From Bacteroidales bacterium (GTDB lineage: Bacteria > Bacteroidota > Bacteroidia > Bacteroidales > Tenuifilaceae), in the NCBI GenBank assembly GCA_003818205.1, contig RPRQ01000027.1, positions 1 to 56,835 on the forward strand: a stretch of DNA of 56,835 bases, in the 5' to 3' direction. Both the position numbers and the translations under genes were made by a program. The notes beneath the pieces were generated by a model. It was given only the letters and a program-made list of their open reading frames with translations, made no database searches and was not told the DNA's origin. Positions 26,754 through 36,740 of this stretch are shown one piece after another (the stretch's first letter is position 1; each line of letters begins with the position of its first letter).

Positions 26754-27773
26754 TTAAAGATAATTTTTAAAGATATTTAAAAAACGAATATCATTTTCGA
26801 AGTATAGCCTTAAATCTTTAACACCATATTTTAGCATGGCTATACGTTCAAGACCCATTCCAAAAGCATAACCTGAATACTGTTTGCTATCAATGTTATT
26901 TAGTTCAAGAACAGTAGGATCAACCATACCACAACCTAAAATTTCAAGCCATCCGGTATGTTTACAAACCGAGCAGCCTTTACCTCCGCAAAGCTTACAG
27001 CTAACATCCATTTCGGCGGATGGTTCGGTAAATGGGAAGAAAGATGGGCGAAGGCGAATATTCGTGTCATGACCAAATAGTTCGCGTGAAAAGAATAGTA
27101 GAGTTTGCTTTAGATCAGCAAATGAAACGCCTTTATCAATATATAACCCTTCTACCTGATGAAATATACAATGGGCTCTAGCAGAAATTGCCTCATTACG
27201 GAAAACTCTTCCAGGACAAATAACTCGAATGGGAAGTTTTTGGCTCTCCATGGTTCTTACCTGTACCGATGAGGTGTGAGTTCTAAGAAGAATATCAGGG
27301 CTTTTTTCAATAAAGAACGTATCCTGCATATCCCGTGCTGGATGCTCTTTTGGAAAGTTAAGAGCAGAAAAAACATGCCAATCATCTTCAATCTCAGGAC
27401 CCTCGGAAAGTGAGAATCCAAGTTTTTGGAATATTGTGAATAGCTCATTTTTGATAAGCGAAATAGGATGACGTGATCCCATTTCGATAATTTCTTGCTG
27501 TAGCGATAGATCTATCGTTTCCCCTTTTGATGAAGAATTTTTAAAGCTAATTTTTGAAGATTCAATTAAATCAATTGCTTTATTTTTCAGTAGATTAATG
27601 AGTTGTCCTATCTCCTTTTTTTCCTCTGAGGGAACATCTCTAAAATCGGATAGCAGAAGAGTAATTTGCCCCTTTTTACCCAACATATTAATCCTAAATT
27701 GTTCTACTTCATCAGGATTCGAAGGTGCGAAGGAGTCAAGTTCTTTATTAATATCTTCAATCTTTTTCTTCAT
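26754..27773 (-). CDS. pheS: phenylalanyl-tRNA synthetase alpha subunit
   Basis: Charges tRNA-Phe together with PheT. 339 residues: N-terminal coiled coil (about 1-85), then the class II core with HPISLIKNELFTIF, the GPEIEDDWHVF segment, LLRTHTSSVQVR (motif 2 region) and GCGMVDPTVL near the end with motif 3 GMGLERIAML. pheT is absent from the window. The start lies four bases after the stop of the upstream cyclophilin gene, so the two form an operon on the minus strand. Confidence 0.97.
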   Translation of the reverse strand: MKKKIEDINKELDSFAPSNPDEVEQFRINMLGKKGQITLLLSDFRDVPSEEKKEIGQLINLLKNKAIDLIESSKISFKNSSSKGETIDLSLQQEIIEMGSRHPISLIKNELFTIFQKLGFSLSEGPEIEDDWHVFSALNFPKEHPARDMQDTFFIEKSPDILLRTHTSSVQVRTMESQKLPIRVICPGRVFRNEAISARAHCIFHQVEGLYIDKGVSFADLKQTLLFFSRELFGHDTNIRLRPSFFPFTEPSAEMDVSCKLCGGKGCSVCKHTGWLEILGCGMVDPTVLELNNIDSKQYSGYAFGMGLERIAMLKYGVKDLRLYFENDIRFLNIFKNYL

Positions 27774-27777
27774 GGAA

Positions 27778-28578
27778 TTATTTTTTTAAAACAGAAATAC
27801 TAAACGTTATGTCTTTGATTGGTCTATCATTTTGATCGGTGTTAACAGACGAGAATTCATCAATAATATCCATTCCTTGAATAACCTCACCGAATACGGT
27901 ATAATTGCCATCGAGGTGTGGAATACCGCCTATTGTTGTGTATGCCTTACGCTGTTTTTCGGAGAGTTTAAATTTAGGGATTGTTTCCCAAATTGAATCG
28001 ATTGCTACGCTAACATCAAGCGAGAGGGAGATGGTATCTATTTTTAGCTGATCCTTCTGTTTAGCGAGTTTATCATCGAATATTTTTTTGTAGAGTTTTG
28101 ATTTATTCTTCGATTCAATTTTCTTTTCCAAATCGTCAAGCTGTTGATTTGTATATAATTTTCCCTTTACAATATAGAATTGGGAACCTGAAGATTTCTT
28201 CTGAGGATTAACATCATCGCCTTCACGAGCCATTCCAACAGCACCACGTTTATGTATTAGAGTGTCGTTAAATTCAGCTTCTATCAAGTAATTGGGCCCT
28301 CCATTACCGTAAAGAGAATCAGGTTTAGCATTTTTGGTTGTAGGATCGCCACCCTGAACAACAAAATTGTTTATAATACGATGAAATATTTGACCATCGT
28401 AGTATTTCTCTTCTGCAAGTTTAATAATGTTATCGCGATGAATTGGGGTTTCATTGTATAATCGAATTACAATTTCACCTTTATCGGTTTGTATTTTAAT
28501 TAATCGATAATCATTCTTATCTTGGCTACAGGAAAAAGCAAGAAGAAGAATTGAGATTATAAATAATGGTTTTCTCAT
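27778..28578 (-). CDS. cyclophilin-type peptidyl-prolyl isomerase, lipoprotein
   Basis: 266 residues. The signal peptide ends at LLAFSC, with C17 as the likely lipid site. The cyclophilin fold (about 27-264) has FHRIINNFVVQGGDP, the active-site region, and SSGSQFYIV. A charged insert of about 90 residues (KLYTNQQLDDLEKKIESKNKSK onward) separates the front of the fold from the final strand GNYTVFGEVIQGMDIID; such inserts occur in Bacteroidota members. Assists folding of envelope proteins. Divergent from dut, upstream of pheS. Confidence 0.9.
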   Translation of the reverse strand: MRKPLFIISILLLAFSCSQDKNDYRLIKIQTDKGEIVIRLYNETPIHRDNIIKLAEEKYYDGQIFHRIINNFVVQGGDPTTKNAKPDSLYGNGGPNYLIEAEFNDTLIHKRGAVGMAREGDDVNPQKKSSGSQFYIVKGKLYTNQQLDDLEKKIESKNKSKLYKKIFDDKLAKQKDQLKIDTISLSLDVSVAIDSIWETIPKFKLSEKQRKAYTTIGGIPHLDGNYTVFGEVIQGMDIIDEFSSVNTDQNDRPIKDITFSISVLKK

Positions 28579-28738
28579 GATAAATTAATGATTAGAAGTT
28601 AATACGTAATTCTAATATTATTTATTTTCGCAAAAATAAACATCAAAGGTATATCAAAGTAATTTATTTACACTTCTTTTACCTATTCATTCATATTTTT
28701 AATAAACTTGTTGCGTTTTATAAATTTAAATTTCAGCT

Positions 28739-29173
28739 ATGAATGTTAAAATAGTCAATAAATCTAAACATCCTAACCCTGAATACGCTACTAAATTTAG
28801 CGCAGGATTAGATTTAAGAGCAAATTTAGATAATGCTCTAATAATTAAACCATTAGAGCGTAAATTGGTAGGAACAGGTTTATACATTGAGATACCCGAA
28901 GGATTCGAAGCGCAAATACGTCCACGAAGCGGATTAGCCCTGAAGAAGGGAATTTCAGTGTTAAATTCTCCTGGAACAATTGATTCTGATTATAGAGGAG
29001 AAATTGGTGTTATATTGGTAAATGTTAGCAATAAGGAGATTTTAATTGAGGATGGAGAAAGAATTTGTCAAATGGTTTTTGCTAAACATGAACAGATTAC
29101 ATTTGTAAATTCAAAGGAAATATCTGAAACAAAAAGAGGTACAGGTGGTTTTGGACATACTGGTATAAAGTAA
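28739..29173 (+). CDS. dut: dUTP diphosphatase
   Basis: Hydrolyses dUTP to dUMP, keeping uracil out of DNA. 144 residues with all five trimeric dUTPase motifs: AGLDLRA (22-28), [11 protein letters not shown] (61-71), the catalytic D82 in [20 protein letters not shown], and [10 protein letters not shown] at the C-terminus. First gene of a plus-strand series; the next gene starts 7 bases later. Confidence 0.97.
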   Translation: MNVKIVNKSKHPNPEYATKFSAGLDLRANLDNALIIKPLERKLVGTGLYIEIPEGFEAQIRPRSGLALKKGISVLNSPGTIDSDYRGEIGVILVNVSNKEILIEDGERICQMVFAKHEQITFVNSKEISETKRGTGGFGHTGIK

Positions 29174-29180
29174 GGTTCGA

Positions 29181-30395
29181 ATGAGAGAATTTTTTTGTAA
29201 CGTAAAAGTTGTACTTATCCTATTTTCAATATTATTTTCTTTTTTTCAACTTGAGCTGAATGCGCAACAAATAGATGATTTAAAGGAGAAAAAGAAGAAA
29301 ATAGAGAAAGATATCAATGAAATTTCAACGTTGATTCAAAAAACAGAAAAGGAATCAACTACATCATTAACGAATATTAAGCTAACCAAGAAAAAGATTG
29401 ACTTAAAGAATAGTTTAATCAAACAAATTGATGATGAGACAGATGAGGTTCAGAAGAGGATAACTTTTAGAAAGAACAAGATTGATAGTTTAGGTTATAA
29501 AATTAAACTTATTAAAGAAGAGTATAGAAGAATCATAGTATTTTCACAAAAAAGTAATCTCAACAATAATTTATTGATGCAAATTTTTTCAGCTAATGAT
29601 TTTAATCAAGCATATAAACGATTAAAGTTTTATCAGCAAGTTTTAATCTATAAAAAACAAATTGTTAGTAACTATAGGAAAAGTATAAACGAAATAAAGG
29701 ATGAAACATCTAAATTAAACGAGAATATCAATCAGCTTACACAAAAGCAAAAGGAGAAGGAGAGAGAGGTCGGCGAATTAAAAAAGGATGAATTAAACTA
29801 CCAGCTAAAGGTTAACCTGCTAAATAAAAAAAAGAAACAGCTAGTAGCAGACCTTGAAGAGCAAAAACAAATTTCGAAAAAGCTGAACGATGAAATTCGT
29901 AAGTTAATTGAAGAGGAGGCTCGAAAAGAGATAGAAAATAAAACGAAGTCGAAGAGTGTTAGCATAAACTATGTCGCTTTAAGTAATAATTTTAAGGAAA
30001 ATATTGGTAAGTTTAACCTTCCTGTATTAAATGGGATGGTTACTGGTGTTTATGGAGAATCCTTTCATCCTGTTTTAAAAGAAGTAAAAGTCAAGAATAA
30101 TGGAGTAGATATTACAATTTCTACAAATTCTCAGGTATTTGCTATATTTAAAGGTGAAGTAAGAAAGGTAATTAAAATTATGGGATCGAATTTAGCCGTA
30201 TTGATTCGACACGGAAATTATTTAAGTGTTTACTCCAATTTAACAGTTGTAAATGTTTCAGTTGGTCAAGATATTACATCGTATCAGAAAATAGGTGAAA
30301 TAAATTTGCAAAAAGGGGAAGAAACTGCAATTTTGCATTTTGAACTTTGGAATGAAAATAAAACAGAAGATCCTTCAAAATGGTTTAGAAAGTAA
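29181..30395 (+). CDS. EnvC-like murein hydrolase activator (M23 domain)
   Basis: 404 residues: signal peptide (about 1-29), long coiled coil (about 30-255), LytM/M23 domain (about 280-402). The zinc ligands of active LytM enzymes are not all there: the usual HxxxD site reads NNGVDI with Asn in place of His, and the last motif is LHFELW. That points to a regulator of amidases, as with EnvC, rather than a hydrolase. Acts in the periplasm during cell separation. Seven bases after dut. Confidence 0.88.
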   Translation: MREFFCNVKVVLILFSILFSFFQLELNAQQIDDLKEKKKKIEKDINEISTLIQKTEKESTTSLTNIKLTKKKIDLKNSLIKQIDDETDEVQKRITFRKNKIDSLGYKIKLIKEEYRRIIVFSQKSNLNNNLLMQIFSANDFNQAYKRLKFYQQVLIYKKQIVSNYRKSINEIKDETSKLNENINQLTQKQKEKEREVGELKKDELNYQLKVNLLNKKKKQLVADLEEQKQISKKLNDEIRKLIEEEARKEIENKTKSKSVSINYVALSNNFKENIGKFNLPVLNGMVTGVYGESFHPVLKEVKVKNNGVDITISTNSQVFAIFKGEVRKVIKIMGSNLAVLIRHGNYLSVYSNLTVVNVSVGQDITSYQKIGEINLQKGEETAILHFELWNENKTEDPSKWFRK

Positions 30396-30471
30396 TAAGC
30401 TAAATTTTTTTAATAATTCGAAACTATTCAGTTGATTATTAAGTATAATTAATGAATTTTATTGCTGATAA

Positions 30472-30867
30472 ATGAAAAAGACAATTACAATAGACAGCAA
30501 GGTTGAAAACATTTGCGCTATTGAAAAAATTATCGATGAAGTTTCAGATGAAATAAAGGTATCATCGGATATTTATGGAAAGATTCTAATTGCAACAATC
30601 GAAGCAGTAAATAATTCAATAGTTCATGGAAACGAACTAGATCCCAATAAAAAGGTTTTTATTGAAATCTTTTTTGAAAAGCCGAATCTTCATATTTTAG
30701 TAGCAGATCAAGGAAAAGGATTTGATTTTTCGGCTGTTCCAGATCCCACTACTCCCGAGAATATTGAAAATGTTTCAGGGCGTGGTGTTTTTTTAATGAA
30801 GAAATTAGCCGATAATTTAATTTTTAACGATACCGGAACTCAGGTTGAGTTGATATTCAAGATATAA
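30472..30867 (+). CDS. RsbW-like ATPase / anti-sigma kinase
   Basis: 131 residues forming one GHKL ATPase domain: N-box EAVNNSIVHGN, G1 box DQGKGFD, and G2 region GRGVFLMKKLAD. The family phosphorylates STAS-domain antagonists and binds sigma factors. No STAS or sigma gene is adjacent; a SpoIIE-type phosphatase is encoded at 42952. The ybeY gene follows after 5 bases, so it is co-transcribed with RNA-processing genes. Confidence 0.85.
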   Translation: MKKTITIDSKVENICAIEKIIDEVSDEIKVSSDIYGKILIATIEAVNNSIVHGNELDPNKKVFIEIFFEKPNLHILVADQGKGFDFSAVPDPTTPENIENVSGRGVFLMKKLADNLIFNDTGTQVELIFKI

Positions 30868-30872
30868 TCTCA

Positions 30873-31304
30873 ATGGCCATTCGGTTTACTAACCAAGATG
30901 TAAAGTTTACACTTAAACATAAAAGAAAGGTTGTTAGTTGGATTAAGCAGATTGCTGAGAATAACAATAAAGTTGTAGGAGATATTTCAGTAATATTTGT
31001 GAGTGACAATTATATCCTTTCAATTAATAATCAATATTTAAATCATAATTACTTTACTGATATTATTACATTCGATTATTCAAATAAGAATATTATCGAA
31101 GGTGATATTTTTATTTCAATTGATACCGTTGAATCGAATTCCAAAACTTTTAGTACCTGTTTTAGTGACGAACTTTTAAGAGTTATTGCACACGGAGTTT
31201 TACATCTTATTGGATTTAATGATAAGATAAAGAATGAAAAAAAAGAAATGAGGGAGCAAGAGAATACAGCTCTTAAATTATTCTATAGTGAAAATGATCA
31301 ATAA
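30873..31304 (+). CDS. ybeY: rRNA maturation endonuclease YbeY
   Basis: Metal-dependent endonuclease for 16S rRNA 3' processing and ribosome quality control. 143 residues. The motif HGVLHLIGFNDK keeps two histidines of the HGxLHLxGxDH zinc site; the third position is altered to the Asn-Asp-Lys form, which is frequent in this phylum. Its last codons overlap the mnmG start. Confidence 0.93.
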   Translation: MAIRFTNQDVKFTLKHKRKVVSWIKQIAENNNKVVGDISVIFVSDNYILSINNQYLNHNYFTDIITFDYSNKNIIEGDIFISIDTVESNSKTFSTCFSDELLRVIAHGVLHLIGFNDKIKNEKKEMREQENTALKLFYSENDQ

Positions 31305-33159
31305 TTATGATATAATAGTAGTTGGTGGTGGTCATGCAGGTTGCGAAGCTGCTGCTGCTGCTGCAAATTTAGGTTCTCAGGTTTTGTTGATTAGCATGGA
31401 TTTAACAAAACTTGCCCAAATGAGTTGTAATCCGGCCATAGGAGGAGTTGGAAAAGGACAAATTGTAAGAGAAATTGATGCGCTAGGTGGTTATACTGCT
31501 AAAGTTGCCGATTTAACTACCATTCATTTCAGAATGCTTAATACTTCGAAGGGAGCAGCCATGTGGAGCCCAAGAGCTCAATGCGATAGGATGATGTTTT
31601 CTGTTGAATGGCGTAAACAGTTAGAGGCTATTAAAAATCTATATCTTTTGCAGGATGAAGTCATTAAGATCGATATAGCTGGTAAATTTATAAAAGGTGT
31701 ATTTACAAAGAGCGGAAACTATTTTACGACTAAAGCATTAATCTTAACCAATGGAACATTTCTGAACGGGTTAATTCATATTGGTAAAACAAGTTTTCAG
31801 GGTGGTAGAATAGGTGAATTACCATCAAATGGTTTATCGGATCAGCTAAGGGAAATTGGATTCGAGGTAGGGCGAATGAAAACGGGAACACCTGCTAGGA
31901 TTGATGGTAGGTCAGTTGATTTTTCAAAGCTTATTGAGCAGAAGTCCGATATATTAGGTAAATTCTCTTTTAATTGCAATATTACAACACTGCTGAAAGG
32001 GAAAAGTTGTTTTATTGCGCATACGAATAAAGCTGTTCATGAGGAGTTAAAGAAAGGGTTCTCTGATTCACCTTTATTCTCTGGAAAAATTAAAGGAGTA
32101 GGCCCAAGATATTGTCCAAGTATTGAGGATAAAGTGCACACCTTTTGGCAGAAAGAATCGCATCAGCTATTTCTTGAACCCGATGGGGATTCAACCTATG
32201 AGATGTATCTTAACGGATTTAGCTCTTCATTACCAATCGATATACAGCTCAATGCGCTAAAATTAATCGAAGGATTTGAAAATGTTAGAATCCTTCGTCC
32301 GGGATACGCTATCGAATATGATTTTTTTCAACCTACACAGCTTTACCACACTCTGGAATCAAAAATAGTACCCAATTTATATTTTGCAGGACAAGTAAAC
32401 GGAACAACAGGGTATGAGGAGGCCGCAGGTCAAGGAATTATTGCAGGAATTAATGCCCACCTTAAAATTAATGAAAAGAAGGAGTTTGTTGTAAAGAGAG
32501 ATGTAGGGTATATTGGAGTGATGATTGACGATTTGGTAACAAAGGGGGTTGATGAGCCTTATCGAGTTTTTACGAGTAGAGCTGAATTTAGAATTTTAAT
32601 TCGTCAGGATAATGCTGACGAAAGACTTACCCCTTTAGGCTATTTATTAGGTTTAATTTCTGAGCAAGAATATTTTCGATTCCAAGATAAGTACAGAAAA
32701 ATTGATGAACTTTCAAAATTCATAAATTCATTTAGTATTGAGCCATCAGAGATTAATCCGTTTTTATTAAGCGTAGGTAGTGCTGAAATTAGTCAAAAGA
32801 AAAAAATAAAAGACATATTATTAAGACCCGAAGTGTTTCTTTTAAGAATGATAAAAGAGGTTGAAGTATTAAGGGTGAAGCTAAAAGATTTTTTTGAAGT
32901 TGAAATAATCGAGAGTGCCGAGATAAAAATTAAATATAAAGGTTATATAGAGAAAGAACGTTTATTTGCTGAAAAATACGATAAATACGAGCATATAACC
33001 ATAAATCCAGATTTTGATTACTTACGTTTTGAATCATTAAGTACTGAGGCTCGGCAAAAATTATCACGAATAAAGCCGCAGACAATCGGCGAGGCGCAGA
33101 GAATTCCTGGTGTATCGCCAAGCGATATTAATGTTCTATTAGTTTATTTTGGTAGATAG
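31294..33159 (+). CDS. mnmG: tRNA U34 carboxymethylaminomethyl synthase MnmG
   Basis: FAD enzyme that, with MnmE, modifies the wobble uridine of tRNAs. About 621 residues. The N-terminal dinucleotide fold VVGGGHAGCEAA, then CNPAIGGVGKGQIVREIDALGG, PARIDGR and GYEEAAGQG, plus a C-terminal helical domain (LSTEARQKLSRIKPQTIGEAQRIPGVSP). The ATG at 31294 is preferred over a GTG at 31288; both overlap ybeY. The stop codon lies inside a parS-like palindrome. MnmE is not in the window. Confidence 0.97.
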   Translation: MINNYDIIVVGGGHAGCEAAAAAANLGSQVLLISMDLTKLAQMSCNPAIGGVGKGQIVREIDALGGYTAKVADLTTIHFRMLNTSKGAAMWSPRAQCDRMMFSVEWRKQLEAIKNLYLLQDEVIKIDIAGKFIKGVFTKSGNYFTTKALILTNGTFLNGLIHIGKTSFQGGRIGELPSNGLSDQLREIGFEVGRMKTGTPARIDGRSVDFSKLIEQKSDILGKFSFNCNITTLLKGKSCFIAHTNKAVHEELKKGFSDSPLFSGKIKGVGPRYCPSIEDKVHTFWQKESHQLFLEPDGDSTYEMYLNGFSSSLPIDIQLNALKLIEGFENVRILRPGYAIEYDFFQPTQLYHTLESKIVPNLYFAGQVNGTTGYEEAAGQGIIAGINAHLKINEKKEFVVKRDVGYIGVMIDDLVTKGVDEPYRVFTSRAEFRILIRQDNADERLTPLGYLLGLISEQEYFRFQDKYRKIDELSKFINSFSIEPSEINPFLLSVGSAEISQKKKIKDILLRPEVFLLRMIKEVEVLRVKLKDFFEVEIIESAEIKIKYKGYIEKERLFAEKYDKYEHITINPDFDYLRFESLSTEARQKLSRIKPQTIGEAQRIPGVSPSDINVLLVYFGR

Positions 33160-33207
33160 CTCCACGTGGAGCAAATTATTGTTCGTTTTATAGTTCCACG
33201 TGGAGCA
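33158..33207. promoter_or_regulatory. pair of parS-like palindromes
   Basis: AGCTCCACGTGGAGCA (33158-33173) and AGTTCCACGTGGAGCA (33192-33207), 34 bases apart. Compared with the parS consensus TGTTNCACGTGNAACA they differ at three and two positions. The words CAAATTATTG and CAATAATTTG next to them are also complementary, so a terminator-like hairpin is the alternative reading. Confidence 0.5.
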
Positions 33208-33278
33208 ATAATTTGTAAAAAGTTATTTATCAGCGTAATATTCAATGCTACTTTAATGAAAGTTTAAACTTTTACTCA

Positions 33279-34910
33279 ATGGAAAATAAAAAAACAGTTG
33301 AGGGAGTTATTTTCGATCCCATTAATAGGGTTATAATATCGGGGCGATTTCATGTTGAGAATGGACGTATAGCAAAGATTGAGAACGATGAAAAGGTAAC
33401 GCAACCAATCATTCTGCCCGGATTTATCGATTCGCACATTCACGTAGAGAGTTCTATGTTAACACCTAAAGAATTTGCACGAATAGCTAAAAAGCATGGA
33501 ACAACAGCAGTTATTGCCGACCCTCATGAAATAGCAAATGTTGCAGGTGTGGAGGGTATCAATTTTATGATTGAAAACTCCAAAGGAGCAGGCATTCGAT
33601 TTTTCTTTGGAGCACCGTCTTGTGTTCCGGCGACATCCTTTGATGATTGTCATACGATTATTGACTCCGAAGAAATCAATAAAATATTACAGCGAGAAGA
33701 TATATACTTTCTTGCCGAGATGATGAATTTTCCCGGTGTAATAAATTCCGATAGCGAAGTTCTTAAAAAAATTATAGCTGCAAAGCTTAATAATAAGGTT
33801 ATCGATGGGCATGCTCCTGGTTTAATCGGCGACAATTTAACTAAATATATTAATTCAGGAATAAGTACCGATCATGAATGTTTTTCGTTAGAGGAAGCGC
33901 ATGAAAAAATAGCTAAAGGGATGAAGGTATTAATCCGCGAAGGAAGTGCTGCAAAAAATTTTAACGCACTTCATTCGTTGATAAGCACTCATACTAAAAG
34001 CACAATGGTTTGTACCGATGATTGTCATCCCGAAGACCTTATAGTTGGTCACATAAACCAATTGGTGAAAAGGTCTTTGCAGCAAGGCTATAATATTTTT
34101 GATGTATTACAGGTGGTTTCTGTAAATCCAATAAAGCACTATAATTTAAAAATTGGTTTGTTGCAGCAAGGAGATTCGGCCGATTTTATAGTTGTCGATA
34201 ATCTCGAAAAGTTAACCGTTTTAGCCAATTATATTAGCGGCAAGAACGTTTTAGAAAATAAAGAATCTTGTTCAACAGCAAAAAAAAGTATAGATTTAGA
34301 TTATACATTTACCAGTAAATTCGATATTGAGAGCATAAAAATATCTCCTAAATCAAATACCCATAAGGCAATTCAAGTTATTGATGGCGAGTTGCTGACG
34401 AATGAAGTGGAATATAATATTAAAACGGATAATCACTTTATTGTTTCAGATACTGAGAATGATTTTTTAAAAATTGTAGTAGTTAACCGGTATAAGCAGA
34501 ATCAGGTTAGCGTAGGATTTATAAATGGTTTCGGATTAAAGAAAGGAGCTATTGCCGAGAGCATTGCTCACGATAGCCACCATATTATTGCCGTTGGAAT
34601 TGATGACGATAGTATTAATAAAGCTATTGAATTTATTATGAAAAGCAAAGGCGGAGTATGCTATTTCAATGGGAAATCGATGGTTGGATTATCTTTACCA
34701 ATCTATGGCTTAATGTCTGATGAACCTTATGATGTCGTAGCAGAGAAGTACAGATATATAAATTCAATGGTGATCGAAGACGGTTGTTTGCTAAAAGCTC
34801 CTTTTATGACCCTATCGTTTATGGCTCTTTCGGTGATTCCTAGTCTAAAAATTACCCCAAAGGGTTTATTTGATGTTAATCAGTTTAAATTCATTGACCC
34901 CTTTATTTAA
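33279..34910 (+). CDS. ade: adenine deaminase
   Basis: Converts adenine to hypoxanthine in purine salvage. 543 residues of the amidohydrolase superfamily: metal site GFIDSHIHVESSMLTP, TTAVIADPHEIANV, GHAPGL, and VCTDDCHPEDL with the late Asp. The C-terminal part has the family segment AIAESIAHDSHHIIAVG. The stop overlaps the uvrC start by one base (TAATG), giving translational coupling. It sits where I recall apt in Bacteroides. Confidence 0.95.
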   Translation: MENKKTVEGVIFDPINRVIISGRFHVENGRIAKIENDEKVTQPIILPGFIDSHIHVESSMLTPKEFARIAKKHGTTAVIADPHEIANVAGVEGINFMIENSKGAGIRFFFGAPSCVPATSFDDCHTIIDSEEINKILQREDIYFLAEMMNFPGVINSDSEVLKKIIAAKLNNKVIDGHAPGLIGDNLTKYINSGISTDHECFSLEEAHEKIAKGMKVLIREGSAAKNFNALHSLISTHTKSTMVCTDDCHPEDLIVGHINQLVKRSLQQGYNIFDVLQVVSVNPIKHYNLKIGLLQQGDSADFIVVDNLEKLTVLANYISGKNVLENKESCSTAKKSIDLDYTFTSKFDIESIKISPKSNTHKAIQVIDGELLTNEVEYNIKTDNHFIVSDTENDFLKIVVVNRYKQNQVSVGFINGFGLKKGAIAESIAHDSHHIIAVGIDDDSINKAIEFIMKSKGGVCYFNGKSMVGLSLPIYGLMSDEPYDVVAEKYRYINSMVIEDGCLLKAPFMTLSFMALSVIPSLKITPKGLFDVNQFKFIDPFI

Positions 34911-36712
34911 TGAACCAACGAAATCAGCTGAAAGAGAAAATTGAGCTAATACCTGATAAACCTGGTGTTTATCAGTTTTATAGTATTCAGAATGAATTAA
35001 TTTATGTTGGTAAAGCGAAGAGATTAAAGCGAAGAGTTCAATCCTATTTTCTTCATAACGATAATCACAACCGGAAGGTTAAGATTCTTGTTAGTAAGAT
35101 TAACGATATAAAGTACATTCTTGTTGATACCGAGTCCGATGCTCTTCTTCTGGAGAATAATTTCATTAAAAAGTATCAACCCAGATATAATATCCTACTA
35201 AAAGACGATAAAACATACCCTTGGATTTGCATTAAAAACGAACCCTTTCCCAGAGTATTATCCACACGAAAATACCTGAACGATGGTAGCATCTATTTTG
35301 GTCCTTACACGTCAGGTTTATTGGTTAAAACAATTCTCGATTTAGTGAAGAAATTATACCCAATACGAAGCTGTGCCCTTAACCTTGAACCAAGAATAAT
35401 TGCTCAGGGTAGGTATAAACCTTGTCTTGAGTTTCAAATAGGTAATTGCTTGGCTCCTTGTATTGGTAATCAGAATAAAAATGATTACGACTCGAATATT
35501 GTCGAAGTTCATAATATACTAAAGGGTAATCTTTCAAATGCACAGGCGTGGTTAAGTTCAAATATGAAGAAAGCCTCACGCGAATTTAATTTTGAGCAGG
35601 CACATCTATACAAAACCAAACTCGATATTCTAAAAAAATATCAAAGTAAGTCAGCAATTGTTAGCAATAAAGTATCTAATATAGATGTATTTAATATAAT
35701 TGATAAACCGAGTTATGCCGTTGTAAATTTTATAAAAATTGTTCGTGGTTCAGTAATTCAAACCTATACGCTTGAGCTAAAAAAAAATCTCGATGAGCCT
35801 AAAGAGGAACTTTTAGGCATAGCCATAACCGAAATCCGGGAAAGGGTGAATAGCACGGAAAAGAATATTTTGATTCCTTTCAAACCTGATTTTTTAATCG
35901 AAGGGTTAAACTATTCAATCCCAAAGCAGGGCGATAAAATGAAGCTTTTAGACCTTTGCCTCAGAAATTGTATGGCACAATCCTTCGAGATCGAAAAAAG
36001 AATTGAGGCGCAGAACCCAATGGATAAAACCAATAGATTACTTTTAACCATTAAGGATGATCTTAATATGAATGAGTTGCCAATGCATATCGAATGCTTC
36101 GACAACTCAAATTTTCAAGGTACGAATCCTGTATCGTCATGCGTTGTATTTCGCAACGCAAATCCATCCAAGCGCGACTACCGTCATTTTAATGTTCAAA
36201 CCGTAGTGGGCGCTAATGATTTTGCTACCATGGAGGAGGTTGTGTACCGAAGGTATAAAAGGCTTATCGATGAAAATCAATCGCTTCCACAGCTAATTGT
36301 AATTGATGGGGGAAAGGGACAGCTTCATTCTGCAGCCGAGAGCCTTAATAAATTAGGGATTATTAATAGCGTTAAACTAATTGGAATAGCCAAACGTTTG
36401 GAGGAGATTTATACCCTCGGCGATGCAGTCCCGTTATACCTCGATAAAAACTCAGCAACGCTTAAGGTTATTCAAAACATTAGAAATGAGGCGCATAGAT
36501 TTGGAATAAAGCATCATAAAGCTAAACGGAGTAAGACAAATATCAAATCGCAGCTTGATGATATAGTAGGAATTGGCGATAAAACAAAGCAATTGCTTTT
36601 TACCACTTTTAAATCTTCTGAAAAAATTTTGCAAGCTAAGCGTGAAGATTTAGATAAATTGATTGGTAAAGCTAAAACAGATTTGCTTTTAGAATATTTT
36701 AAAAGGAAATAA
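34910..36712 (+). CDS. uvrC: excinuclease ABC subunit C
   Basis: Dual-incision nuclease of nucleotide excision repair. 600 residues: GIY-YIG domain (about 12-95; GVYQFYSIQNELIYVGKAKRLKRR), a cysteine region (ALNLEPR to GNCLAPC), UVR-like segment near 210, C-terminal RNase H-like nuclease (about 385-530; IECFDNSNFQGTNPV, LIVIDGGKGQL), and helix-hairpin-helix pair at the end. Length is normal. Confidence 0.97.
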   Translation: MNQRNQLKEKIELIPDKPGVYQFYSIQNELIYVGKAKRLKRRVQSYFLHNDNHNRKVKILVSKINDIKYILVDTESDALLLENNFIKKYQPRYNILLKDDKTYPWICIKNEPFPRVLSTRKYLNDGSIYFGPYTSGLLVKTILDLVKKLYPIRSCALNLEPRIIAQGRYKPCLEFQIGNCLAPCIGNQNKNDYDSNIVEVHNILKGNLSNAQAWLSSNMKKASREFNFEQAHLYKTKLDILKKYQSKSAIVSNKVSNIDVFNIIDKPSYAVVNFIKIVRGSVIQTYTLELKKNLDEPKEELLGIAITEIRERVNSTEKNILIPFKPDFLIEGLNYSIPKQGDKMKLLDLCLRNCMAQSFEIEKRIEAQNPMDKTNRLLLTIKDDLNMNELPMHIECFDNSNFQGTNPVSSCVVFRNANPSKRDYRHFNVQTVVGANDFATMEEVVYRRYKRLIDENQSLPQLIVIDGGKGQLHSAAESLNKLGIINSVKLIGIAKRLEEIYTLGDAVPLYLDKNSATLKVIQNIRNEAHRFGIKHHKAKRSKTNIKSQLDDIVGIGDKTKQLLFTTFKSSEKILQAKREDLDKLIGKAKTDLLLEYFKRK

Positions 36713-36740
36713 TCGATAATTTTATGAGCTCAAATGAAAT

